Below, piece by piece: positions 8,013 to 15,512 of a DNA stretch of 31,946 nt. How positions within the stretch are numbered: the stretch's first letter is position 1; every line of letters begins with the position of its first letter. Under the pieces are notes generated by a model, which worked only from the letters and a program-made list of their open reading frames with translations, had not been told where the DNA came from and made no database searches. Made by a program: the position numbers and the translations under genes. Origin of the DNA: CAZSVE01 sp964610175 (GTDB lineage: Bacteria; Pseudomonadota; Gammaproteobacteria; HK1); the NCBI GenBank assembly GCA_964610175.1, contig CAZSVE010000033.1, positions 1-31,946 on the forward strand. Reading direction: 5' to 3'.

Positions 8013-9245
8013 GGTGATCCTGAGATGGGCCATGACGGTACTTTCACGCGAGGTTACCGACAATACCTCGACCACGAGGCCCTCTCCGACCAAGCGCGCC
8101 TTGATCCCATCGAATGCCTGTAGATCATCCATTTCCATGCGCAGCTCCAGGCGCTCGGAGCGAAAATCGAGACTCACCAGACGGATGTTTCGTGCATCCT
8201 GGAGATGAACGCCTACCCTGCCCAATAGTTCGAGGAACCCCACCGTCTCCCGGGCACCAGTGCCGCGCAACGCATCGAGGCCTCGCTTCATGCGAACCCG
8301 CAGGTTGGTCATGTTTCGCGCCTCGGGAAAGACCTGCCGATACACGGCCTCCATCTCCTCGCCCAGGATGCGACTTCGCTCGGAAAGTCGCGCCACATCG
8401 AATAAGGCACCGGCGACCCATATGGCGAACCAAATGACCACCAGCGCGAAGGGTACCCTCCAGGCGCGCCATGTCTGCCTGACGTCGGTCTCCCGGTTGT
8501 ATTTTCCCTGCAGGAGGTTTATCGCCCGTTGCTCATCGAAGTGCGCAGCCAATAGCTGGAGCCTGTCCGCGCGACACACCTCCTCCGTCACTTCGCAGCC
8601 GGGTCCCAGTGGCGGTATGTCCATGGCAGCCCCTTCTCCGCAATGTAACAGGCGTATTCGTTTCGGGGGATTGTCGCCGGTGTCGAGTGCACTATCGAGC
8701 GCACTATCGGGTGCATTATCGAGGGCACTTCGGAGCATGATGGCGAGGTTGGGCAAATCCACGGCGAGGCCGGACAGGGCCCCGCTACGAATCAGGGCGC
8801 CATCGGCATCCATGAAGACCGTCCAGGTATCCGGTGCCAGGGGGAGCGCCAGGGTCTCGGGAATCAGGAATTCCGGATATATCCCTGCTTCTTCGAGTCG
8901 GGAAAGCCATGCGGACATGAGCCCGTCGGCGACTACCGCGACAGGGAGCGGTTCGCTGCCCGACCGCCTGCCGAGCGCGAAATGCAGTAGATCGACATCG
9001 GCAATCAAGTGGTCTTCCAGGGCAAATGGTACTGCCGTCGACATACGCTGCCGGGTCATGGGTGGCACATCGGCCATGAGCAGCACCACATCGCTGCCCG
9101 GTACGAAAACGATGACATGACAGTCGGCGTGCCCGGATGGATCGGGTAGCGGTCCCGTCCGGGAGGCGGTGTCCCCGGACACTTCCCCCTGGCGCAACCA
9201 GGTGACCTCCGGCTTATCATCGAGTCGTATGAAAAGTTCATTCAT
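7977..9245 (-). CDS. gspL: Type II secretion system protein L
   Basis: A 422-aa bitopic inner-membrane protein; its cytoplasmic actin-like domain recruits the secretion ATPase GspE, and its periplasmic domain pairs with GspM. The start ATG at 9245 (MNELFIRL) fits the family; an upstream in-frame extension would translate an R112 repeat and is rejected. The cytoplasmic domain has VPFALEDHLIADVDLLHFA near residues 72-90 and the family signature INLLQGKYNRE near 242-252; the membrane segment is at about 264-284; a periplasmic ferredoxin-like domain follows. Oddities: a short SALD/APD tandem (12-bp DNA repeats, ~8680-8730) near residue 180, and a C-terminal tail (GEASPRAGVA) encoded by an R112 repeat end. 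No clear Shine-Dalgarno is seen. Confidence 0.88.
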   Translation of the reverse strand: MNELFIRLDDKPEVTWLRQGEVSGDTASRTGPLPDPSGHADCHVIVFVPGSDVVLLMADVPPMTRQRMSTAVPFALEDHLIADVDLLHFALGRRSGSEPLPVAVVADGLMSAWLSRLEEAGIYPEFLIPETLALPLAPDTWTVFMDADGALIRSGALSGLAVDLPNLAIMLRSALDNAPDSALDSALDTGDNPPKRIRLLHCGEGAAMDIPPLGPGCEVTEEVCRADRLQLLAAHFDEQRAINLLQGKYNRETDVRQTWRAWRVPFALVVIWFAIWVAGALFDVARLSERSRILGEEMEAVYRQVFPEARNMTNLRVRMKRGLDALRGTGARETVGFLELLGRVGVHLQDARNIRLVSLDFRSERLELRMEMDDLQAFDGIKARLVGEGLVVEVLSVTSRESTVMAHLRITPGEASPRAGVA

Positions 9246-9254
9246 GGTCGATAG

Positions 9255-9366
9255 CTGGCGAAGCTTGTGCTCGAACCGACAAGGCATGAGCCAACATCGG
9301 TCGAAGCAAAATCGGTATTTTGTAAATGGCGACTCATTTGCGAATGCCGAGCAGGAAATAAACAAA
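9255..9366 (-). repeat. R112 repeat copy, full length
   Basis: Exactly 112 bp from CTGGCGAAGCTTGTGCTCG to GAGCAGGAAATAAACAAA. It begins 10 bp upstream of the gspL ATG, so it must occupy the gspL leader. Confidence 0.87.
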
Positions 9367-9487
9367 TAGCAAAGGGAGACACGACGGTTCGTAGCTGGTC
9401 TTCGTGACTGATCTTCATGCCCGGCATCCCGACCGAAAGCACGGAGGTGGTTTATCGGTGGGTGCGTTTCGAGGAAGCCATGTTCAC

Positions 9488-9584
9488 GTATCGGAAAAAC
9501 ATGTTAGCGCTTCGCGCCAGGACTGAAGCGGGATGGGTCCAGGCACGCGCATCGGTTCTCTCGAGGTCTTTGTTTTTCCGATAC
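9488..9584 (-). repeat. R88 repeat copy with an extra left end (97-bp inverted repeat)
   Basis: A full minus-orientation R88 runs 9498-9584. Joined to its left is the 13-bp GTATCGGAAAAAC end of a plus-orientation copy (9488-9500), so the unit starts and ends with exact complements. It differs from the copy at 20721 at only three positions. Confidence 0.87.
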
Positions 9585-9664
9585 CTAAATAGAAAATCCG
9601 ACAGAACCGACGCGTGGGCCAGGGTCCATCCCCTTTCAGCCTTGGCGCGAAGCGCCAACGAATA
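9585..9664 (+). repeat. R88 repeat copy (diverged)
   Basis: The plus-orientation copy is recognised by CAGAACCGACGCG, CCCTTTCAGCCTTGGCGCG and AAGCGCCAACG; its left end is eroded. It abuts the previous copy head to head. Confidence 0.72.
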
Positions 9665-9719
9665 TAAAGAAAGTTCCGAACGCGCAGCATTCGGATTCAT
9701 GTTCCCTCGATGGGATCCG

Positions 9720-10076
9720 TCAATTCTTTTTGGTCGGTTTTTTCCCCATGTGTGCAGCACCGACCACCTTGTCGACCGCTTTCGACAATGCGCCGATCTT
9801 TTCTCCCGAACCGGGATTTTCGGAACTGATGGAAACACCGCATTCCGAGTGGAATACTATTTTCCCCTTTTCGGGAAACGAGATGCGTTGCAGATACCGG
9901 GGACCATTTATCTTGACGACTTCCCGATAATTTTCCTCTTGATAGGTGAATGTCACCGTTGCCGATCCGCAAGCGGAATAGACGAGTCCGTTCATGGCGA
10001 CAGGGAAGGAGAATTCCGCGCCGTTTCCCGTTCCCGACAATCGAACCACAAAGCCATGGAATTGCAACCCAGTCAA
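9720..10076 (-). CDS. Hypothetical 118-aa protein overlapping the bioA stop
   Basis: I do not recognise this protein. The frame opens with a TTG at 10076 whose last bases overlap the bioA TGA (TTGA), suggesting translational coupling; other possible starts are a GTG some 11 codons in and the ATG of MNGLVYSACG. It contains two cysteines (SACGSATVTF and HSECGVSISS), beta-strand-like segments, and a lysine-rich C-terminus (HMGKKPTKKN). There is no signal peptide or membrane segment from these starts. It is the last gene of the antitoxin-toxin-Roco-bioA run. A repeat spacer follows, so the 3' end is natural. Confidence 0.5.
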   Translation of the reverse strand: MTGLQFHGFVVRLSGTGNGAEFSFPVAMNGLVYSACGSATVTFTYQEENYREVVKINGPRYLQRISFPEKGKIVFHSECGVSISSENPGSGEKIGALSKAVDKVVGAAHMGKKPTKKN

Positions 10077-11371
10077 GCCCCAAGCTCGGAAACCACCCGC
10101 GCCACGGCATCGGTCAGCATCCTCAGATCCGGGGGGTCGATGACAAATGCCGGCATCAGGTACACCAGACGACCGAATGGCCGCACCCACACCCCCTCCG
10201 CCACGAAGCGTGGCTGAATCACCTTCATATCCACGGGCTCGTCGAGTTCCACCACGCCAATGGCGCCGAGGACGCGCACGTCGGCGACCCCCGGCAACCC
10301 CCGGCAAGGCGCAAGCCCATCACGCAGACCCCGTTCGATATTGCCCACCCGCTCCCGCCACGGCGAACCCAGCAACAGCCCCAGGCTGGCCAGCGCCGTG
10401 GCGCACGCCAGGGGATTGGCCATGAAGGTCGGACCGTGCATGAAGACCCCCGGGTCGCCGCGAGAGATGGCATCGCTCACCTCATGGGTGGTCAGGGTGG
10501 CCGCCAGGGTGACATAACCGCCGGTCAACGCCTTACCCAAACAGAGGATATCGGGGTGGATATCGGCATGTTCGCAGGCAAACAGCTTCCCGGTCCTGCC
10601 GAAACCCGTGGCGATCTCGTCAAGGATCAACAGCACCCCGTGCCGGTCGCACAATTCGCGCACTTCGCGCAGGTAATCCGCCGAATAAAACCACATACCC
10701 CCCGCCCCCTGGACGATGGGCTCCAGGATCACGGCCGCCAGCGTATCGCCATGCTCGGCAAGGGCAGCGGCCATGGGCGCCACGTCCTCGCGGGAACAGG
10801 GGGCGCCGAACACGCAGCCAGGTCTTTCCACGAAATATTGCCGCGGCACCACATCGCCAAACAGCGTGTGCATCCCGGTAACCGGATCGCACACCGACAT
10901 GGCGTGCAGCGTATCGCCATGATAGCCGCCGCGAACGGTGAGAAAGCGTGTCTTACCCGAAACGCCCCTGGCCACCCAGTATTGCATGGCCATCTTCATG
11001 GCCACCTCCACTGCGACGGAACCCGAATCGGCAAAAAATACCGTTTGCAGGGGGGCCGGGGTCAGGGACACCAATTGCTCCGCCAGTGCCACGGCGGGAC
11101 GGTGCGTCAGTCCCCCGAACATGACATGGGCCATGTCCTGCAACTGTTCCGCCATGGCGCGATTCAGCACCGGGTGGTTGTAGCCGTGGATGACGCACCA
11201 CCACGAGGCCATGCCATCCACCAGTTCCCGGCCATTTTCCAGGGTGATGCGCACCCCTTGCGCGGAGCGCACCGGAAACACGGGCAGCCCGGCGCCCATG
11301 GCGCTATAGGGATGCCAGACGTATCTGCGGTCCGCCGCCGGCCAGTCTTCGCGATCATCGATAATCGCCAT
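10073..11371 (-). CDS. bioA: Adenosylmethionine-8-amino-7-oxononanoate aminotransferase
   Basis: BioA is a cytosolic PLP enzyme of biotin synthesis that moves the amino group of S-adenosylmethionine to 7-keto-8-aminopelargonate, giving 7,8-diaminopelargonate. The 432-aa length fits the family. Visible are WHPYSAM (20-25), MASWWCVIHGYNHP (54-67), FADSGSVAVEVAMKMA (113-128), RGGYHGDT (147-153), ILEPIVQGAGGM, the LILDEIATGFGRTGK segment with the PLP-ring Asp251, and the Schiff-base Lys280 in CLGKALTGG. The start at 11371 has AGGAG 8 bases upstream; the frame continues to 11419 but that would overlap the Roco gene. The Roco stop is only 14 bp upstream, so bioA may be co-transcribed with it. No other bio gene is in the window. 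Confidence 0.95.
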   Translation of the reverse strand: MAIIDDREDWPAADRRYVWHPYSAMGAGLPVFPVRSAQGVRITLENGRELVDGMASWWCVIHGYNHPVLNRAMAEQLQDMAHVMFGGLTHRPAVALAEQLVSLTPAPLQTVFFADSGSVAVEVAMKMAMQYWVARGVSGKTRFLTVRGGYHGDTLHAMSVCDPVTGMHTLFGDVVPRQYFVERPGCVFGAPCSREDVAPMAAALAEHGDTLAAVILEPIVQGAGGMWFYSADYLREVRELCDRHGVLLILDEIATGFGRTGKLFACEHADIHPDILCLGKALTGGYVTLAATLTTHEVSDAISRGDPGVFMHGPTFMANPLACATALASLGLLLGSPWRERVGNIERGLRDGLAPCRGLPGVADVRVLGAIGVVELDEPVDMKVIQPRFVAEGVWVRPFGRLVYLMPAFVIDPPDLRMLTDAVARVVSELGA

Positions 11372-11385
11372 TGTTAGTACTCCTG

Positions 11386-14300
11386 CTAGTACTCTCCCTC
11401 GAATCGTGGATGGACCCAAAGGAACTCATTGCGTTTATTGCGCACCCGCACCAGCCCGCCGAAATTGCAACCGGGGTCCTGTTCCCGCAGCATGGCGCGC
11501 AATTCGCGCAGCATTGCCCCGCGCGCCGCGACCGGAGAGCGAGCGCCCTTGTCCGGTTCCGGGGCATCGCTCCCCAGCCAGTCGAGCATGGCCTGTTTAT
11601 CCCCGCCCGCCAGGGAGGCGTCGATGATTCTTTGACCGGCATCCAGTTGCTTGCCCACGGCCTTATAGGCGGCATTATCGATATGGAGCCCGATGTTCGG
11701 GAATACCGGCAGGGCGAGACGCAGGGTCCCGGTCAACACCTTGAGGAACGGGGCGGCCTTCCTGAACCAGTCGCGAGTGAGTGCGATTTCGTGAACGCCC
11801 TTTTCTGGGTCACCATACAGGAGCGGCAGCGGCAAGCGCGAGTGCTCGCACCACAGCATGAGGCGAAATTTCGTAGTGGTCCATTGTTTGGGATTAAAGC
11901 CACTGCGCTCCACGGGTTCCAGGCTAAAAAGCCGCGGCCCGTCCCTGGCCGCATCGGTGAGTGCTCGCAGCAGTCCGTCGTAGGCATCGTCGATGCGGCT
12001 CAGCAGCCGTTGGTCATTGGCATCCAGTTCTGCCAGAGCACCCACGGTTGCAGCCTGTCCTTTGTCTATCTTTTGATAAATGATCGCCAGTGCGCGTTGC
12101 ACATCGGCAAACTCGTCGAGCAGGGTCTTCGACGCCACCGGGCGCGCCGCCGGGGCGTTGCGCAGCAATACATCGATATCCTGAGCCTGACTGCACCCCG
12201 ACACCATACAGGGAAACTTATCCATCCCCTGGCGTTTGAACACAATCAGCTTTTCCACCTCGAAGCGACCGCTACCGGGGGCGTCCTTGCCACAGGGTGC
12301 CACACACGGCACCATGACATCGCAGCGCAGCCCCTCCCAGAAGCTCTCCACGAGATATTTCACCTCGCTGGTCAACATGGCCAGGAAGCGCTCCGGATAG
12401 GCGGCGCGCACCGTGATATGGACATCGTTGCCCTTGTGTTTCAGCAGGGCGCGCCCGTTGTAGCCATCGTCCAGCACCAGGCCGCGCTGCCAGTGCACGC
12501 TGTCGTCGAAGCGCTTTTGCCCCAGGGAAAACCGATGCAGACGCACGATGAGCTGGTAAAACAGCCCCTCGGCCCTGGCCGACTGGCCGCGGTCATCCAC
12601 GATGCGGCAGATCTGTACCTGTTGGCCATCACCCTCCGCCGGATCGGGCAGCCACGCCGCTCGCAGTTGCTCTTCCGGGCGAGTATCGGGGACCAGTTGC
12701 GCGATGAGGATCGCCGGGTCGGTATCGGGGTCGCGATGGGCAAAGGCGTGCAACGCCGTGCCCATCGCAGGTTTGCTCGAATCAACATCACTGGATTGGG
12801 CCTCTTTTGCCCCACCCTTACCCGGATCCATGATCCGGTAGGAGAGATCGAAACGCTCCATGAGGCGCAGGAACAGCGCATGCAGTACCTTCGGATAGCG
12901 ATCTTTCTCGAGACGCGACGCATCGTCCCACAACGCGCCGAGCCGCGAAAGGCGCACCAGGCCGTGGGCGGCACGGGTGGCCTCATCATCGAGCACGAAG
13001 CTGATGGCCGTGGCCAGCCAGTCGGGTTTCAGGATCACCATGTCGCGAAGCTGCGGGTCGTGCTCGTAGTGGATGAGATGGCCAAGACGATGAGAAAGGG
13101 TGACGAAGAGCCGCGCCTCGTCATGGTCCATCCCATGGGCGCGGCACAGGGGGAATAGTTCCTGGAGTGCGAGGTAAGCCTTGCCGGTCTCTACCAACGC
13201 CTCGCGGACCTGCTGCCAGCGCTTCGGCACCTTGCGGCCCACCTCGAGGAGCCCGGCGGCGACCCGGGCGATGGCCCTTTTGAGTTCTTCGATGCCGCGC
13301 CGCTCGCCGTTGTCGTCGGGCCTGTTGTCCACATGGAAAAACCCCAACACGGTGTCCTCGCCGAACAGATCCCGGATCTCCTGGCGGTCCATGTCGGGCT
13401 GGCGCTGTTTCGGGCCGCCATGGGTGGCCACTACCAGGACCTTGGCCTGGGGTTCGCGGTATTTCACCAGTCTGATCCATTCCCTGACGAGGCCGGCCTG
13501 CGGTCCCTCGCGGGGTTTCCACACCACCAGATACACCGCCGGGGCGCTGAAGAAGAGCTGATGCGTGGGGCGATAGATGGGCTGTCCGCCGAAATCCCAG
13601 CCATTGAGGGTGATCTCCCTGCCATCGTCGGGATCGATGGCCTGGATGGCGCGGATCTCGATGCCATGGGTGGTGTCGTGCTTCCGCCACGGCGCCCCCG
13701 CCAGGGCATCCATGAGACAGGTCTTGCCCACCTCCCCCTCACCCACCAGGATGAGTTTCGCCTCATGGAGGGTGATCTCTTCGTCAGCACTCCGGGTGCG
13801 CAGATACGCCAGCACGGCCCCGGTACCTTCCTGGTACGGCGCGACAAGCTCAAGTTCCAGGGGGTTTCTGTCAAGATATAAATCCTGCAATTGCGCAAGT
13901 TTTTCCAGAGATCTCGGCAGCGTTGTCAGTTGATTACCTTGAACGTTCAGGGATCGTAATTCGGTCAGCTCGCCAAGGAATTCCGGCAATGCCGTCAGCT
14001 GGTTTCCAGAGAGACGTAAGGACTCCAGCCGTGTCAATTGCCCCAGAAAGGAAGGCAGTTCCGTTAGTTCGTTGCCTGCGAGATAGAGAGTCCGCAACTC
14101 CGTCAATTGGGCAAGGAATTCCGGTAATGCCGTCAGCTGGTTGAAGGAGAGATCCAATTCTTGCAGTTGCGTGAGTTCCCCTAGGAAGGAAGGCAGTTCT
14201 GTCAGTTCATTGCTTTCAAGACTTAGATCTCGTAGCTGCGTCAGCTGCCCCAGGAAAGGAGGCAATTCGGTCAGTTTGTTGCCTGCAAGATTCAGAACTC

Positions 14301-14670
14301 GTAGCTGCGTCAGTTGCTCCAAGGAGAAAGGCAATGCCACTCCAATTCCACGGAGAGAGAGACTTCGCAACCGCGTCAGTCCACCCAGCCAGGAAGGCAA
14401 TACCGCCAATGGGTTGCCGCCGAGCCTTAGGACTCGCAACTGCGTGAATTGGGCAAGGAATTCCGGCAGCACCGTCAGCCGGTTGCCCGAGAGATTCAGC
14501 TCGCGCAACTCCGTCAACCGGGCAAGGGATTGCGGCAGTTCGCCGAGCCTTTCCTTGTTATTGGCATTCCATTTTTGGCTCAGATCGAGTTCCATTGTCC
14601 CGGAGCGCCGGGTCACCTCGATCTTCTCTTCTGCTTCGCGATATGCCTTGTTATAGGCCATTGTGTCCAC
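11386..14670 (-). CDS. LRR-Roc-COR (Roco family) GTPase
   Basis: A 1,094-aa cytoplasmic Roco protein. About ten 23-residue leucine-rich repeats (residues ~52-280, pattern LTxLRxLxLxGNxLTxLPxFL) come first. Then comes a Roc GTPase domain with P-loop GEGEVGKT (310-317), switch II DFGGQ (359-363) and a degenerate G4 region THGG (416-419). A COR dimerisation region and a ~350-residue C-terminal extension ending FLWVHPRFEGEY follow. Roco proteins are GTP-regulated dimers; bacterial roles are mostly unknown. The GTG start (14670) directly follows the toxin TAA; an ATG at 14661 is the alternative, and AGGAG lies 4 or 13 bases upstream respectively. bioA follows after 14 bp. The LRR coding DNA is itself a ~69-bp tandem repeat, so copy number may vary. 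Confidence 0.93.
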   Translation of the reverse strand: MDTMAYNKAYREAEEKIEVTRRSGTMELDLSQKWNANNKERLGELPQSLARLTELRELNLSGNRLTVLPEFLAQFTQLRVLRLGGNPLAVLPSWLGGLTRLRSLSLRGIGVALPFSLEQLTQLRVLNLAGNKLTELPPFLGQLTQLRDLSLESNELTELPSFLGELTQLQELDLSFNQLTALPEFLAQLTELRTLYLAGNELTELPSFLGQLTRLESLRLSGNQLTALPEFLGELTELRSLNVQGNQLTTLPRSLEKLAQLQDLYLDRNPLELELVAPYQEGTGAVLAYLRTRSADEEITLHEAKLILVGEGEVGKTCLMDALAGAPWRKHDTTHGIEIRAIQAIDPDDGREITLNGWDFGGQPIYRPTHQLFFSAPAVYLVVWKPREGPQAGLVREWIRLVKYREPQAKVLVVATHGGPKQRQPDMDRQEIRDLFGEDTVLGFFHVDNRPDDNGERRGIEELKRAIARVAAGLLEVGRKVPKRWQQVREALVETGKAYLALQELFPLCRAHGMDHDEARLFVTLSHRLGHLIHYEHDPQLRDMVILKPDWLATAISFVLDDEATRAAHGLVRLSRLGALWDDASRLEKDRYPKVLHALFLRLMERFDLSYRIMDPGKGGAKEAQSSDVDSSKPAMGTALHAFAHRDPDTDPAILIAQLVPDTRPEEQLRAAWLPDPAEGDGQQVQICRIVDDRGQSARAEGLFYQLIVRLHRFSLGQKRFDDSVHWQRGLVLDDGYNGRALLKHKGNDVHITVRAAYPERFLAMLTSEVKYLVESFWEGLRCDVMVPCVAPCGKDAPGSGRFEVEKLIVFKRQGMDKFPCMVSGCSQAQDIDVLLRNAPAARPVASKTLLDEFADVQRALAIIYQKIDKGQAATVGALAELDANDQRLLSRIDDAYDGLLRALTDAARDGPRLFSLEPVERSGFNPKQWTTTKFRLMLWCEHSRLPLPLLYGDPEKGVHEIALTRDWFRKAAPFLKVLTGTLRLALPVFPNIGLHIDNAAYKAVGKQLDAGQRIIDASLAGGDKQAMLDWLGSDAPEPDKGARSPVAARGAMLRELRAMLREQDPGCNFGGLVRVRNKRNEFLWVHPRFEGEY

Positions 14671-14976
14671 TTATCTCCTGTCAGCGATACGTTCAAGCCA
14701 ATAATCGGGGCGTCGCCGTTGATGCATGACGGCAACGATCACGATCTCGTCCGGGTCGATTCGGTAAAGAACCGCATATGGGAAACCATATACAAGACGT
14801 TTACGGATATGATCTCGCACGATGGGGCATGCCTGTGGATGGTAGGCGACATGGTAAACAGCAGACTCGACCCTTGCCAAAAACCTGTCCCCCAATCCAT
14901 TGACCCGCGTTTCGTAGAAGATGGCAGCCTCGAGCATCTTCACCTCGGCGGGCAATAGAAAACGGACCGCTCTCAT
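14671..14976 (-). CDS. ParE/RelE-superfamily toxin
   Basis: A 101-aa small basic toxin. The sequence has the ParE-like pattern: an N-terminal helix pair (AEVKMLEAAIFYETRV, LGDRFLARVESAVYHVAYHP), then IRKRLVYGFPYAVLYRID and DEIVIVAVMHQRRRPDYWLERI, the conserved beta-strand and C-terminal region. ParE members usually poison gyrase and RelE members cleave ribosome-bound mRNA; this one reads more like ParE, but the target is inferred. It overlaps the upstream antitoxin gene by 4 bp (ATGA), and its TAA directly touches the GTG of the Roco gene, so all three appear coupled. Confidence 0.87.
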   Translation of the reverse strand: MRAVRFLLPAEVKMLEAAIFYETRVNGLGDRFLARVESAVYHVAYHPQACPIVRDHIRKRLVYGFPYAVLYRIDPDEIVIVAVMHQRRRPDYWLERIADRR

Positions 14977-15215
14977 ACGACCGAGTCGATTCTGGCTCGG
15001 GCATCCCGAAAAACATCATCGGCAGGTCGCGCGGCAATGGTCCCTTTTTTGTATTCGGCGTAGCGCCGCGCTGCCTCGGCGACCCAAAGGTACTCGCACT
15101 CCTGTTGGTCAGGATCATCGAGGGTGGCAAGCCGAGTGTATTTTGGGGTATTGCATGGACCTATTCCAGCGGTCTTTCCGACGGTGACAAGCCGCGAATG
15201 TTGTGTGTACCACAT
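14973..15215 (-). CDS. Addiction-module antitoxin with atypical N-terminus
   Basis: An 80-aa protein overlapping the toxin start by 4 bp, the usual antitoxin-first order. The C-terminal half (LWVAEAARRYAEYKKGTIAA then PADDVFRDARARI) matches the toxin-binding helix of the small 'addiction module component' antitoxins partnered with ParE/RelE toxins. The N-terminal ~35 residues (MWYTQHSRLVTVGKTAG...) lack the family's usual leucine-rich helix before the LDDPD motif, so the start may have been replaced or eroded. An R112 repeat begins 7 bp upstream. Whether it still neutralises the toxin is unknown. Confidence 0.7.
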   Translation of the reverse strand: MWYTQHSRLVTVGKTAGIGPCNTPKYTRLATLDDPDQQECEYLWVAEAARRYAEYKKGTIAARPADDVFRDARARIDSVV

Positions 15216-15221
15216 TTTCCC

Positions 15222-15325
15222 CTAGCGAAGTTTCGCGGTTCATCCGATGAAGCGTGATTTGCCATCAGCCAAGGTGAAATTATTGTTTGAAACTCATTTG
15301 CGAAGGTGAATGGGAAATAAACAAA
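15222..15325 (-). repeat. R112 repeat copy (diverged)
   Basis: The ends are conserved: CTAGCGAAGTTTCGCGG at the left and GGGAAATAAACAAA at the right. The middle has diverged and is slightly short (104 bp). It separates the antitoxin start from the divergently oriented superoxide reductase promoter. Confidence 0.75.
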
Positions 15326-15378
15326 ATCATGCGTTTTGGTTGACTCCTGCTCATTCAACGACCACCCTTGGTAAGGGT

Positions 15379-15408
15379 TTGATTGCTAATTCGACTTCGA
15401 CGTAAAAT
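15379..15408 (+). promoter_or_regulatory. Candidate sigma70 promoter for the superoxide-reductase-like gene
   Basis: TTGATT (15379-15384) and TAAAAT (15403-15408) are separated by 18 bp, placing a start of transcription near 15415, about 100 bases before the ATG. No experimental support. Confidence 0.5.
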
Positions 15409-15440
15409 CAAATAACCTATCGAGCAGTGAAGTACACATA

Positions 15441-15459
15441 TCATGACAAGTCGTCATGA
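15441..15459. promoter_or_regulatory. Perfect palindrome TCATGAC-N5-GTCATGA, candidate operator
   Basis: Two exact 7-bp arms separated by AAGTC lie downstream of the predicted transcription start and 54 bp before the coding start, a position where a bound repressor would block elongation. It could equally act in RNA as a small stem. The regulator is unknown. Confidence 0.5.
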
Positions 15460-15512
15460 CTGGATGGAGCCGGAAAATGTCAACAAATGCATTACTTCGA
15501 GGAGGCAAGACC

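Larger units (their letters stand above)
9246..9719. other. Repeat-filled spacer upstream of gspL
   Basis: An R112 copy (9255-9366) and a head-to-head R88 pair (9488-9664) fill most of it. No gene is seen, and no gspK or other secretion gene lies upstream of gspL. Confidence 0.6.

Noticed and set aside
9950..11377. 475-codon open frame on the plus strand
   Set aside because: It is antisense to bioA, which has all catalytic motifs; no family resemblance on the plus strand.
11371..13158. 595-codon open frame on the plus strand
   Set aside because: It lies antisense to the Roco gene, whose LRR, Roc and COR motifs prove the coding strand; the plus frame has shadow-like His/Arg/Gln-rich composition.
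13850..14530. ~69-bp periodic DNA as an independent repeat element
   Set aside because: The period equals 23 codons and encodes the leucine-rich repeats of the Roco protein.
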